A DNA stretch of 64,000 bases from Chiridota heheva (lineage: Eukaryota > Echinodermata > Holothuroidea > Apodida > Chiridotidae): contig JAIGNY010001912.1 of assembly GCA_020152595.1 (NCBI GenBank), positions 1,764,001-1,828,000 of the forward strand. Reading direction: 5' to 3'. Numbering within the stretch: position 1 is the first letter of the stretch; every line of letters begins with the position of its first letter. The position numbers and the translations under genes are program-made. The notes under the pieces are model-generated. The model searched no databases. It worked only from the letters and a program-made list of their open reading frames with translations, and had not been told where the DNA came from. Shown in pieces: positions 1 through 11,989 of this stretch.

Positions 1-513
1 TGAAGGCGTTGCAACATCATGGGTACCTTAAAATGATAAATGAATGTGAAATAGTGTAAGGTTTCTGATAAGTGAAATGTTGCAAAATATGAAGAAAAGT
101 TTTCTTTAGCCCTACTTCATGATAAATAAAAAACAAAAGGAACTGTACTCAGCAGCTAGATGCCTAAAATGCTATAAAGTGATTTGCAGTTTTTACTTGT
201 TTTGAATACAAAGACAAGGAAATATTTGTAAGGCATGATTTGATACGCTCAATCAAAATGATTGGTATATGTAAAAATTGCTTGAAGAAAATTTATCGGA
301 TTGGACTATGTCTAGAAATGCAATTGAACTATGTCTGGGAATCAGAATGAATATACTTTTAAATGAGGTTCGAAGACCCATCACACATCTATAACAAACA
401 CAACACACATCTTCTTTCTGGGAAGAGGATTATCTGGACCAGAATGATGTAATATCTTTAAAAATATATCAAACTTACATATTTTGCTGATGAAAAACAA
501 ACCAGGCTTAGAG

Positions 514-1719
514 TAAGCTTGGGTGATATTGAGCATTATGCAGTATCGAAATATTGCCTGAAAAATATCAATAATATCGAAATATCGATATGCAAATTAT
601 AGGACGTCATACATAAGTCGTATGTACTGTTCTGGGCAAGGTAATCTCGTCTCGGCTCAAAAAATGTCAAGTAAAACTTTTTGAACAAATTAACATAAAT
701 CACTGCAAAATATATACATATCATCTCCAAATAAACACCCACTATGTTTAGAAATGTTCTTTACATGGTTTCTATCTCAAAAGATCAATCACAGAAACAT
801 TGAAGAAGTTTAGGCCTCATATTCTTAAACAAAAATTATAAAATGTTGTGGAACTGGTATTAGGCCTACACTGTATGCCTTACAAAAATTGGCTCTAATT
901 CTTTTGATTTTTTTTTACTCACTTACTTCTTATAAAAATTCTACTAAAAAGGCATTATTTTGGTAGCATTTTATGGACTTCTAGACATTCAGAAGTCCAA
1001 ATATAATGCATAATATCCAATTTCTGGTCTGCTTCAATCATCGCACGAGTGTTGTCACTTAGAAGAAACAGTGGTAGATGGTATGTGTGTACATAGTAAA
1101 GTACTGCACAGTAGTGATACTGTGTGTATGTATGTAGTTACTGCACTGTACATTATCTGATCGATCTGGCAAGACCAGTTTGTCACTTTTACTTAGACTT
1201 TCAGAACAAACAAAATAGTGAGAAAAACCTCATAGTTTTGTCAGTAATTTGTCAATCAATGACTGTTTGATATAAAAATTCATATTCAGTATTCCTTTTG
1301 AGGAAACTTAACACGATGTTTGAGGATTCAACATCTTATGATTTTTGTTGTCTGAACATCGTAAGACATTAAGTATAAAGTTGAAGTATTGGGCAATGCC
1401 TCTGTACTCCGCGAGTCAAGTGGTTTTTTGTTTATGGAAGGATTTGGGGGTAATTGTTATCACAATATTAATGTTTTAATAAAGTTTTATCATAACTGAC
1501 TGCCTAAAACTTTAATATAAATGAAATTTATTAACGTTTTGTGGCTCTTTGATAAAAAACACTCGGATGTTTGATAGTCATGTGTAGCTTTTTATTAGTT
1601 CATGTACTGTGTATTATTGAAAAAACATATATTGTTATATCGCTACGACCCTTAAACTCAATATCGGCCTTATCGATATAAGTCAATATCGAAATATATC
1701 GAAATATTGCCCAAGCTTA
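514..1719. mobile_element. Non-coding inverted-repeat element of about 1.2 kb in a DCAF1 intron
   Basis: The left end reads TAAGCTTGGGTGATATTGAG and the right end, on the opposite strand, TAAGCTTGGGCAATATTTCG. Both continue into ATATCGAAATAT-rich subterminal sequence. The flanks GCTTAGAG and GCTTAAGAG may be a degraded target duplication. No coding capacity is visible, so this is a MITE-like non-autonomous element or relic. Confidence 0.55.
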
Positions 1720-1816
1720 GCTTAAGAGTACAAAAAAAAAAAAAAACTTAGTATGAAGAAAACATTCAAAAAGTTTTTTGCAACAATCAAACTAACCTAG
1801 AGGTTCCTTTACTTAC

Positions 1817-1954
1817 CAATCTAGTATTGGCTTCTCTATGGGCATCTGCTATATCTTGCACTTCCATTGCTGCAGCCAACAGGCCTGTGGCATATGAGCG
1901 AAGAGGCTCTGCACTGTGTTCAACTAATTCGATGAACTTGCTTAACAAACCATC
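1817..1954 (-). CDS. DCAF1: DCAF1 coding exon 4 (gene continues past the left edge)
   Basis: A 46-codon phase 0-0 exon lies between acceptor AACAG (AG at 1956-1955) and donor TTG|GTAAGT at 1816. It encodes EPLRSYATGLLAAAMEVQDI and then ADAHREANTRL, matching human DCAF1 (QPLRTYSTGLLGGAMENQDI...YRDENSQL). In human DCAF1 the next residues begin VAIVLRRLREL; I find no such exon in 1-1816, so the following exon is expected outside the window. The four exons together cover roughly the first 168 residues of a protein usually about 1,500 long. Confidence 0.95.
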
Positions 1955-2810
1955 CTGTTTTTGAATAGAAAAAATAAAGACAAATAACATGACAATACGA
2001 CTTTGACACAAATATGTTTATTGAGCTTGATTCAACAATTTGCAAATAAATGCATCACACTGCTCTTACTTTCTCCAAAAACCTCAAGTTGATATCAAAA
2101 AGCATAATACCAAGATTGAAAGGCTTCGCTGTCATTTTAAGGTGGGTTTCAATTTGATGCAAGATCAACTGTCAATTGAATAAAGGAAACAACTCACAAA
2201 GACTAAATGCACAGTGTGTTATGAGTTACAAGACATGAATCATCCATACACTTGCATGACACTCCTCATAGAAGTTTTTTCTCTTTGAAATCTATTTAAG
2301 AAATGGCAAAGCACTGTGAAAAACTCATGATCATATCAAGGAGAAGTCACATAACATGCCATCTTTAAATGCATGTTACATGTTAACTGATTTTTACTTG
2401 TTGTAGTTCAGTTTTTCCCAAGCCAAAGAGGTAACCAACGAAGAAACAAGGAAGACATCCATCTAAGTACCTCCAGACTCATGAAGCACATGGACACTTA
2501 TTCTGCTGTTATTTTCACATTAATACAACATATATGTATTACTTCACAAACACTCTGGAAAAGTTTGAACCCCACTTTGGTTGGTTGGTGGGGTTTAACA
2601 GCACCCCACAACGAGGCTTGAAGTTGTGCCATAGAGATCAGATTACGTCAGAGCTTAAAAGGATGGAGGAGAAAGTGAGCTGAGCAGGGGTCAAGAAGGG
2701 AGAGAAGGGGATCAGATGTTGTTTTAATTGATTTTATTGATGTTTACATATAAAATGTACTCCAAATCATTCATAAGAAAACTATTTACATGATTCTTTC
2801 TTTGACTTAC
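1955..2810 (-). other. DCAF1 intron 3
   Basis: Intron between coding exons 3 and 4, bounded by GT at 2810 and AG at 1955. I see no recognisable element or further exon in it. Confidence 0.85.
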
Positions 2811-2924
2811 TGTCTCTTGAAATATAATGGATGTTTCCAAACCAGGTATGACATCAAGTAAAAGTCGGCATGCAGCTTCTTGCAGATCAGGCTCTCTGGA
2901 TGACATGATGTAATTGCTCACAAT
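2811..2924 (-). CDS. DCAF1: DCAF1 coding exon 3
   Basis: This is an exact 38-codon, phase 0-0 exon between acceptor ATGTAG (AG at 2926-2925) and donor GTAAGT at 2810. It reads through SNYIMSSREPDLQEAACRLL and DVIPGLETSIIFQET, matching human DCAF1 (AYVMTSREP...AACRLLLDIMPGLETAVVFQEK). It joins exon 2 without disturbing the frame. The 2.65-kb intron that separates it from exon 2 carries a CR1/L2-like LINE fragment. Confidence 0.95.
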
Positions 2925-3415
2925 CTACATGAAACATATATACTGCCTTTTAATAAAAGATCATGAAAATTATTAAATTTACCACAAATTTCAACACAAT
3001 CTTTAACAAAAAATTGCTGAAAGTACTGTGCCCAGAAATTCATGTTATTGATTATTCCCCATATAGGCGAAAACTTTAGAATCTATACCTGACATTTCTG
3101 TGGAATATTTTAAGCTTTTAGCAGCTGAAGGCAATCTATTTTCTAAAGGAAGAAAAAGAGTATCATTCTGCCAGAGTTTTCAATAGAAATTTAAATGTAC
3201 TGGTATTTAACCAAGAAAAGTAAAATGACATCTCCTCTAATTTAACCTTCTTCACAGATCTTACTCATATAGTATTGGTTGTTTATCTTTCAATCACTAC
3301 TAAGCGGAGCTGAAAAATATCTACGGTTCCCATAGTTATAACTGTGGGGAAATCGGGAATTTGTGGAAAGAAAAAAAACAATCATTATTTTATCTTATTT
3401 TAAAAAGATTTCTTG

Positions 3416-4730
3416 AGTAAATAATAATAATAATAAATAAGATTTATAATGCGCACGTATCCACCCAGAAGGTGCTCAAGGCGCCGTACAATGTGAAAAA
3501 CATAAAGGAATAACAATTAAAAAAAAATAACAAAAACATACATAGGAGCCTACACACGCACATACACCCACATATGTATACACAGAAACAATATTAAATA
3601 AAAGCTTTGGACATGAGATGTGTCTTTAGATTTGTTTTAAAAATTGCAAGAGAATTGGATGATCTGACATGAAGGGGTAATTGATTCCACAACCGTGGTG
3701 CAGCTATACCAAAAGACCTATCACCCCATGAGTGGTTAGATTTTTGTTCACATAAAAGTAATTTGTCACTGGATCAAGAGCACGAGTAGGAATATATGAT
3801 TTTAAAAGGTCAGAGATATAATTTGGAGCACACCCAATCAACGATTTGTAAACAATAAGCAGTATTTTATATATTATCCTATATGACACAGGAGCCAATG
3901 CAAGTCTTTTAGGATTGGAGTAATGTGACAAGATTTCTTTGAGAGCGTTACAAGGCGTGCAGCAGAGTTTTGAATCAGTTGAAGACGGTGAATTTGTTTT
4001 TGAGGATGACCATACAGTAGAGAATTTCCCATATCTAGGCGTGAAGTCACAAAGGAATGTATGATTTGAACAGTAGCAGTAGAGTCAAGATATTTCCTTA
4101 TTTTACCAATGTTTCAAGATGAAAAGCAGCAGTGCGGGTAACCCGTGAAATATGAGAGTTCATACTCATGGTTGAATCAAAGATGACACCTAGGTTACGT
4201 GCTTGAGAGCAAGATTTGATATTAGAATCACCAATGACAATATCTGGCATTGTAAATTTTGCAAGTTTTTTGTCGAGATCCAATTAACATATACATTGTT
4301 TTGTCATCATTTAGTTTTAAAAGTTTTGTTTCATCCAAATACGAATATCTCTAATACAATTTTCTAAGCATTGGATGGTTGAAACACTATGTTGCTGCAA
4401 AGCTTTGAAGGAAAAATAAATTTGTGTATCGTCAGCGTAGCGTGATAAGCAAGATTATATTTCATTACAATGTCACGGATAGGATATGTATATATTGTAA
4501 ACCATTGTGGTCCTAGAACAGAACCTTGTGGTACAGAAAAATCCAGAAAAACAGGTACAGATACATCATCCCCTATACACACGTACTGAGGCCTATGAAA
4601 TAAGTAAGAATGGCACCATTTCAATGCAATATCATTAACTCCAATGTAGTCCCTTGGACGTGAAAGCAAAATACTATGATCGACAGTATCTAAAGCGTAT
4701 CGAATAACAGTATATGTGGTAAAATATGTG
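3416..4730 (-). mobile_element. CR1/L2-like LINE, 5'-truncated, reverse transcriptase C-terminal half
   Basis: Read on the minus strand, the fragment contains the SVPQGSVLGP motif (about 4530-4560), then the polymerase active-site phrase YADDTQIY at about 4411-4435, which lies one base out of frame with the upstream part. The C-terminal landmarks follow: an LQLIQNSAARLVT-type helix, then LHWL, then YKSLIGCAPNYISDLLKSYI near 3770-3860. These are typical of the L2/CR1 group. The 3' end is a TAA-repeat tail at about 3420-3437. Several frameshifts and stops make it dead. It lies in intron 2 of DCAF1, in the same orientation as the gene. Confidence 0.85.
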
Positions 4731-5300
4731 CTCTAAAAACGACACCATGTAACTGCACAATGAAACGTACATCAATTTGTGAAGAGGGAAAAAGATGTAT
4801 TCACTACATTAATATTATTTTTCTTACGATTTTTCGTTGGATGATTTTCGACACCTTTATTCAGAACCGTGGGAAATTTGTATAATTCTCCTTTACTAAG
4901 CATAACAAATTTATATCATATACATTATATAAATACTTTTAGTGGTTATTAGGAATGTCCACCTTATAAGACAGTGATATTAAAAGATCAATAAGGTGAA
5001 TAAAGTAATCAGAAATGTACTTCAACGAAGAAGACATTTCCATTCAAAGCAACTGTATAACAGATTTGGTCTTGAAATAGACATGGACTGACACAGACCT
5101 GGAAATGTTATACGGTTCTGGAAACAGAGAGAAGGGAGGGGAGGGGGGAAGGGGAAATCATATAATTCTTTTCTACAAAGCTTTCTTCAGTAAGCAACAG
5201 TAGATATGGTAAATATGTGCTCTAAAAATGTCTCCAATGTTTTTTGTGGGAAGATTTTCAACACCTTCATTCAGAGCCATGGGAAATTTTATAGTTAATT
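4712..5300. repeat. Diverged direct repeat pair in DCAF1 intron 2
   Basis: The blocks 4712-4880 and 5203-5300 share TATGTGCTCTAAAAA and, further on, GATTTTCGACACCTTTATTC versus GATTTTCAACACCTTCATTC followed by GGGAAATTT. Copy 1 carries an extra insert of about 80 bp. This could be an old tandem duplication or two copies of a dispersed repeat. Confidence 0.5.
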
Positions 5301-5575
5301 CCAACTCTGGATTGAATTTCCCAAAAGTCTTAGTGTATTCCATTGTATTCATTATAATAATTTGTAACACTTGCCTTAAAATCACATGTCCATATGAACT
5401 CTCTACAACTGTAAATTTGAAACTAACTTTATGGGAAAAGTTTTATAACTTAAAATATTATAGGAACAATATTTTTGTCAAAATATATTCAAGAGCCTGT
5501 CGTTGTTTTCATACATAAACAAAAAAAACCCCAGATAGAATTGAAAGTTATCAAATAGAAAGGTATTTAGCTTAC

Positions 5576-5726
5576 AGTTGTCATGAAGTCATCTTCCTTG
5601 AAGAGAGCAGCCAAAAGCTCACCCAAAACACAATCTGGATCAACTCTTGCAGGGTGTCTGTCATCAAAGGGATCAGGGTCAACTTTACGAAAATTCTCAC
5701 TTTCGTTTTCCATCAGCTCTGCCATT
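5576..5726 (-). CDS. DCAF1: DCAF1 coding exon 2
   Basis: A clean acceptor (CTTACAG, AG at 5728-5727) and donor (ACT|GTAAGC at 5575) bound 151 bases. One base completes the Arg codon from exon 1 and the rest encodes 50 residues. The segment contains DPDPFDDRHPARVDPDCVLG and LFKEDDFM, the most conserved N-terminal signature of DCAF1 (human DPDPFDDRHPGRADPECMLG). The reading frame is intact. It belongs to the N-terminal helical/armadillo-like part of the protein, far upstream of the LisH and WD40 regions, which are outside this window. Confidence 0.96.
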
Positions 5727-6004
5727 CTGTAAGTGAAAAAGCATTCTTGCCCTAATTATCAAAAATAAATATCAATACTAAAAATACTTACATTTATCCA
5801 GAAGAAAAACAATAAATGACCATGCCAAGAAGTGATGTCTAAAGATGATCATAATACTTCTGGTTATTCTCTTCTTTGCTTTCCTTTCAACCAAGATAAA
5901 TCTTCCTTCCTTTCAACCCACCCATATGCCCCAAAATTTTCCTTCCTCCCAATCTCCATCCTTTTTCTACCTTCCCACACTCATCTTCACTTCCAAGAAT
6001 CAAC

Positions 6005-6060
6005 AATGTAACATTTATTTATTTATTCATTGCACTTAATATAGCGCCAACCATAACATA
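6005..6060 (-). repeat. LINE/SINE 3' tail fragment
   Basis: On the minus strand this reads GGCGCTATATTAAGTGCAAT followed by a (AAAT)n tail. It resembles the GCGCTATA-type 3' ends seen at 3440, 8365 and 30110 in this window. It is a short relic in intron 1 of DCAF1; the rest of that intron (5727-6941) shows nothing else I recognise. Confidence 0.45.
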
Positions 6061-6941
6061 GTTTTCAGCTGTGCTTTACATACATATGAAATTGATCAAA
6101 GTAAACAAAAATATGTACAAATTCATAAAAATACAAGAAAATTGGAAAGAACTGAAACAAAAGAAGTTACATTAACATTAGACATGTTTCAATTTAAAAC
6201 CTCACTAAAGTTGTCTCTAAATAATCCCTTTTAAAAGATTGCAAATACTAAACAAACCTAAAGAGCTTATGCAGATACTGAGAAGCTTTTGTTACCAAAA
6301 TCCACTTAGTACAGAATCTGGGAAATTAATACCATTAATTGCTGAAGAAAAAAAAAGCAATGCCATACATCTTCCCGAAATAATGTTGTTGATTTGCGAT
6401 TAATTTACTAAATGTCAGTAATAAAAAACAATCTTTTAAGTGTTCAATTAAATTTTTGTGGAACTAGTACAGCTCCCAACACAAAAAGACACCAAAAATC
6501 AAATAGACCAAGAATTTCACCAAAGTGCAAATATCATATCTTAAAATTACTTGTAAGGCTGATAAAACTAGTTGAAAATAAAAATCCTGAACACAGATGT
6601 CCTTCAAAGAGGTGTAGAAATGAAACATCAGCAAGAAGTTCCCAGTTTTGGCCTTACTTAGCACTGCTGAAGTGTCACTTCCCTGACCTGACAGCTGCTG
6701 TAACAAAATCATTTATTTTAAGACCGTACCCCACTGATAGTTTTTGGAGAGCCCTACCAATTAGTTGCCCGCTGCCCAGGGTTATAGCTTGTACACTAGG
6801 CCAACCACATAGTATGATTGCGATTAATCGCTTCAAAGTTTTACTAAACGTTTTGAAGAGTTATTAGCGATTAATTGCAAAACGTTAACAGCACTAGCGT
6901 GAAAGCATTATCAAAAGGAGGTTTCTATGAAAGCATCCCAC

Positions 6942-7049
6942 CTTGTTAAGACCGGCACAGCTGAAGTTCCCGATCCTCTCTCTTGCTCCCATTGTGCCAT
7001 GAGGGAGTTAAAGGCCTCTATGGATGTCAGAAATGACTCCATCATGTAC
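6942..7049 (-). CDS. DCAF1: DCAF1 first coding exon (start codon)
   Basis: DCAF1 (VprBP) is the WD40 substrate receptor of the CUL4-DDB1 ubiquitin ligase and acts mainly in the nucleus. This exon follows a TTACAG acceptor (AG at 7051-7050). The first ATG is at 7045-7043, followed at once by a second ATG. It encodes about 34 residues, including the stretch MAQWEQERGSG...VPVLTR, which matches the N-terminus of DCAF1 as I know it (LLEQWEKEHGSG...VPILTR in human). The exon ends ACAAG before a GTGGGA donor at 6941, splitting an Arg codon that the next exon completes. The acceptor just before the start means at least one 5' UTR exon lies further right, possibly near 11940-12010, but I could not place it. 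Confidence 0.93.
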
Positions 7050-10000
7050 CTGTAATGACAATTATAACAATGCAGTAATACAACAGCTCCCTTAGAGTCT
7101 ACATTGGATACAAGTACAATTTAAGGTTCATCAGCAAACTAATATACCGATCCTTGCACACACCCAAGGATTGACAAATCAATTAAACTTTGATCGACTT
7201 GCCCGCCAGGCAGGTGTATCTGAATTTGTGGTTATCCTGAAAGTTAATAATAAGGTTGCCCGTGGAAATAAAAAAAAAAACCAAGTTGTTGATCTGGGCT
7301 GGTCAAGTAAATGTTATGGTTGCTTGAATAAGATTTTTGGTTGTCCCGGGCAACCAATTTCAATAGGAATGTTTCATTGATACTGATATATAGAAATATG
7401 TGGAGCAAGTTGAAATCATATTTCATACTGTTTACAATAACCAAACCCCTAGCTTGATTTAAAAAGGGGCAGGGTGCTAGACTTGTTGAGGGACACATTA
7501 ATGCGTGAAGCGCTGCGTCTTTTCGGCATGGAGTCAGGGGCCCCCTTAAGGCTCAATCCCATGGTGAAGAAGCTCTGGGATTTTACCAGACCTCAAAATG
7601 AAACTATTCTGATTGATAAGGACCATTCATAAGCCAAACAGGACAATTGCTTACTATGCTATCATTCTGTGTTCTGTATCCATGTAAGGCATTTAAATAT
7701 GAGGTTAATTAAGATTATTAGGTTAAACAAAAAGAACAAATCTATAAAATAAAAAAATAAAAAATTCTCATGAGGGCAGGACGGATCCCCAGGGGGACAG
7801 GGTAAACCCCCAGGGGGCAGGGCGGGCCCATGGAGGAGAAAGGGCCCTGTAAAACAGCAAAGCTTGGGGTATGATAACATACACTTATATTGATACAAAT
7901 GAAAATTTGGTATGGCTCATATGTCTTTCATATAGTTTTATATGCACACCATACTGTATGTCTTTTTCAGAGCATGACAAATCAATTTCATAATAAAAAA
8001 GTTCATTTTAACCCATGTCAATACATTTTTCTTGTGAAATAAAGACTTGTCAGTTGTATGACTCATCCCTACTACCCGGCAATGTCAGTCAAATGTGAGT
8101 CATTGACATATGTGAAACAGTGACTCACATGTGCATCATTGTACCAAATTCAGTCACCATCTGTAGAGCTGTGACTGTTTGCACTAAATTTTTACTTAAT
8201 ATAACTATGACAATTTCAAACGGAATCTAAAAACTTTTTTGTTCACCCAGGCTTTTTTATAATTGTTGGTGTTTATCTTTAACCTATGAACTTTATTAAC
8301 TTTATGAACAGTTTTATCTATTTTCTGTACAGCGCCGCTGAATGTGCATTGTATAGATATTGAGCGCTAAATAAATATATAAACATAAACATCAACATAA
8401 ATAATGAATTGAATTGCAGGTAATCATTTTTTCAGTCTTGCCGTTGAAAATTAATATCATTCAAGCCACACACACATTAAGTTGAGAAAATTCAATTCAA
8501 TGACTTTTACAAACCTTAAACCCGATTAGCATAATCATTTTGAAATGCGAGAATCACAAATGAGCATTAATCACTAATGATTTAGGATATTTTCCATTAT
8601 TCTGGATTTTGATTTCTCCGAAATCTGAGCATACACTTGAAATAGGTATCACGATGTGCAGGATGTGCAGCAGTAAACAGTCTTGACAGTGAAAGTAACA
8701 ATAACATAATGCTAGGCTTTGATGAAGACCCATATTTACAAGCTGTAAAATTGACCAAGAAATACATGGCCAAAATACTTAAATCATTTATATGTAAATA
8801 TTACATTTATATGTAAATATTACCTGATAAGTCAAATAAATTTTGCAAGAAAGAAAATATTGCAAAATAAATTAACGTTTGAACAGAGCTGAAATCAGCA
8901 TGCTTCAGCCCTTGGAAGTACGTCAAACAAGTTATACTATGTTAAGATTAAATGATATTAAAAGAACTTTTCTGTTCTTTCTAAACCAAATTATTATGCA
9001 TATGATTTATACTGTAGAAATAAACTTTTCAGGATTTGGAAAGCAAAATTCCAGCATCTATTTAGGCATGGTGTCAATACGTTTGCCATACTGGAGTGAT
9101 TTTAGTGTACTTTTGAAAATTACGGTACGTGTGCAATTAATACACACTCGCTTTTCTTGGCCTATACACCTTTACCAAAATCCCTAAACGTTCACAACTC
9201 TAACCATCTGTGACTGTGGTGAGTCAATTTACTTCAGAACTATTCACTTTGTACAGAGGTGAGTGATTTGGGGTAAGTCATTTCAAAAAATGTTAGTGAG
9301 AATGACTCACTATGCATTTCGATGTGTAAAAAACTGTACTGCTATTTCAGAACCGACACCATTAACTTCTATGCGAAAATTCATACACCACCTTAAAATT
9401 TCAAAACCTAATATTCACAAGATAGCAACTCAGTTAGACTGAGAAAACAATTATTTTATTCATTACAGTTTACAAAGCCAAATTCCTGAGGAAATGAGAC
9501 TTTTCCCACACTTTCTTTCCTATTTGGTTGTTCGTGGCTTCAGAAATGGAACGGTAGTTAGGTACCAGTGTGTATTTGGAACATGCTCGTGCGAAATCTG
9601 TACGCTCTATCGTGTGAAGGTATACACTTAAATACGCAAGTGTTCTAGAGGCCATTACATTGTACGCTTGCATTTTGATGCGCTATTGGGTTTAAAATCT
9701 ATTTGAATAACGCGCATCATTTATGGCTCATTTTCTGTCTTTTTAAGGAAAATTTCATGATTTTACGAAAGACTTTTGATATCTTATTCTTTGCGAAACA
9801 CTTGTAGACAAATTCGATTACAGCTTTATCAATTTTTTAGATTAAATTAATGAAGCTTTGATGTGGATACATGTTGTAGGCCATTGACTTTCTTTATTGT
9901 GTGACACGATTTTGAATGTATGCTTTCATGCCCTAATGCAGAGAATTAGGTGACTACATGATTTGGGCATGAAGATTTGTGTTAAAGAAATGTCAGTCAC

Positions 10001-10430
10001 TTAAGTGTACATGAATGTACATGTTTTGGTTGGGGCCCACCTTGGTGCCACTCTGGAAAGTATGTATGTTACACTGAAGATCTTCGGCATGGAGCTTAGC
10101 CAGTTTGACAAAATCATAGTGGTATGAACAAAATGGCATAAATAGCTATGTTTTCAAAAATTCTGGCGTAAATCTTTGGTGTGAAGAGAACAAACGGTCC
10201 ACTGTGGCCTTGGTGCAATGACTCACCTTGTCCAGGGGTGTAGGGGTGAGTCACACAAGTGAAAAGTGCATAATGTTGCTCTTTCTGTGTTTGGTACATC
10301 AATGAGAAGAGCAAGTTCCCAAATCCTAATTTCATTTCATATAAATTATCAACCATGATTTACAGCCAAACATCCTTTTGTGTTTTTGACACATTTCATT
10401 ATTTCCCCTGTTCTCCAGAACAACTTGCCT
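7050..10430. other. DCAF1 5' flank or 5' intron, no further gene seen
   Basis: Apart from the short tail at 8320-8400 and scattered copies of a GACTCACCCCTAC-type repeat (about 8050-8160, 9205-9310, 10195-10275), I see no coding exon, RNA gene or complete element. Short open frames here lack recognisable domains or splice context. Confidence 0.5.
8320..8400 (+). repeat. LINE/SINE 3' tail fragment
   Basis: Reads ACAGCGCCGCTGAATGTGCA, then GAGCGCTAAATAAATATATA and an ATAAAC-rich tail. It is a plus-strand copy of the same kind of 3' end as 6005-6060 and 30085-30125. No coding part remains. Confidence 0.45.
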
Positions 10431-10439
10431 AACACCATT

Positions 10440-11720
10440 CTAAGTTACATTTTTCTAGTCATTTTCAGATGATATGCCTAGGTAAGCCATATAATTTTCG
10501 TCAACTTAGGGATTTTCAGACAACAATAACATAATCATGAAATGAAAACCCTTCTCAAACCTGACAAAAGTATTTACGAGGTATGATTTTGATTTCATTA
10601 GTGTCTTGAAACTTCAAAGTATCTTTCAAACTAAGTTACAAATGAAATGATGAAACATTTTGTACATAAAAAACATTTAGAAGAAATGACATTCCGATTA
10701 CTTTCCAAATCCCTTCCTTTAAGAAATGCGTAAACAATAAGTGCGCGTATAACCCGAGAGTGCTGGCACTGCTATTTTGAAAATGTTTGTAAGTAAATGC
10801 GCAGTGTTTAATTTAATGCTATACACACGCGTTGACTTCACCGTCGTTGTTCGACAACTTTTTAACTGATTAGATACATCCATCCAAGGCGAAACTAATG
10901 CACTTGTCAATTGTGTGACTCACCCCTACACCCCGGACATAGTAAGTCATTGCACCAAGATGGGTGGTCAAAACAAGTACATTGACGCACCCCTCAGCCA
11001 CTTAGGTGACTGACATTTCTTGTGCAAATGACTTGTCGCTACTGACTTATGCACTTGTCAGTTATGACTCACCCCTACTACCCCCGCCAATGTGAGTCAA
11101 ATGTGAAATCACTCATCTCTGTACAAAGTCAATGGGTCTGAAGTAAATTGACTTACCCAGTCACTCTGGTGACTGGGTAAGTCACCAGATGACTCACTAT
11201 TTCATAAGTCAATGACCCACCTTAGACTCACATTGCCGGTGGTAGTAGGGATGAGTCATACAACTGACAAGTGCATAAGTCAGTAGCAACTTTTCAGTTT
11301 TCTTTATTAAATTCACGCACAAAAGTAAACTTCTCAATATTATTGCATATACCTATTTATTTTGTATTACGTAAAAGTGATCCATGACAACAAAAGACAT
11401 TGTCAAAAGTTGACCTGCAATTGTCGTAGAAAGGCCTTACGTTATTAACTTTAACTTTTAGTGTTAGGCCTAAGCGCGTAGGCCTAGTCGATAGTAGTAT
11501 AACTTACAAGCCAATGCAGCAGCTTCAATGTTATAAAGTATATAGGCCCTAGCGTTTTCTGACTGTGTATAGCAGCCATGTGGTGGCTATAGCGTACACT
11601 ACAGTCAGATGTTACCTGACTAGATGATAGCACACTAGGCCTAGCCCAGGCAACAAACCTAGCGTAGACCAAAACAACCTAAGCCTAGCGTAGACTAGAG
11701 CAACCTAAGCCTAGCGTAGG
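10440..11720 (-). repeat. Copy A of a dispersed repeat of about 1.2 kb (inverted partner at 53200-54370)
   Basis: Its reverse complement aligns by eye with 53200-54370 over several blocks: 10500-10800 with 54100-54370, 10795-10900 with 53985-54110, 11290-11460 with 53760-53935, and 11500-11625 with 53240-53365. A MITE at 11038-11287 lies in this copy and is missing from the partner. It is the nearest repeat upstream of DCAF1. Confidence 0.7.
11038..11287. mobile_element. 250-bp MITE with inverted repeats of about 58 bp
   Basis: The left end GCTACTGACTTATGCACTTG (11038) and its reverse complement at the right end (to 11287) start an imperfect inverted repeat that continues through GACTCACCCCTACTACC and ends near GTGAGTC. 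A perfect inner palindrome with 15-base arms lies at 11150-11164 and 11169-11183, loop TCTG. No coding capacity. Related sequence recurs at about 8050-8160 and 10905-10960. Confidence 0.75.
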
Positions 11721-11730
11721 CCTAGCGTTA
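11650..11730. repeat. Short tandem repeat CCTA(A)GCCTAGCGTAG
   Basis: About three imperfect units of roughly 30 bp built on CAACCTAAGCCTAGCGTAG. They lie in a segment very rich in AGGCCTA words. Confidence 0.6.
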
Positions 11731-11989
11731 TAATAATTATGAGGAAAACACACAGTAGGATAAGAAAATTAACACTTCACTTAAGACTGAACAACGATAT
11801 GAGTGCCTTTAACTTAAAATAAGTTTGCTTGATTCTAACAAAGGACGAGAAATGAAGACACTGTGTTAATAAACAAAATCAAAAACAAAGAAACTAACCA
11901 ATTGCAAGAAACCCAGAAAATCAAGAACAATTTACTCGACAGCGAGCCGCGCTTCACCGAGTGCTTCTCACAATTTGACCAAACTTCAG

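Noticed and set aside
6412-6867. 151-codon plus-strand frame
   Set aside because: No family motif, overlaps an antisense frame and lies in DCAF1 intron 1; composition is that of non-coding sequence.
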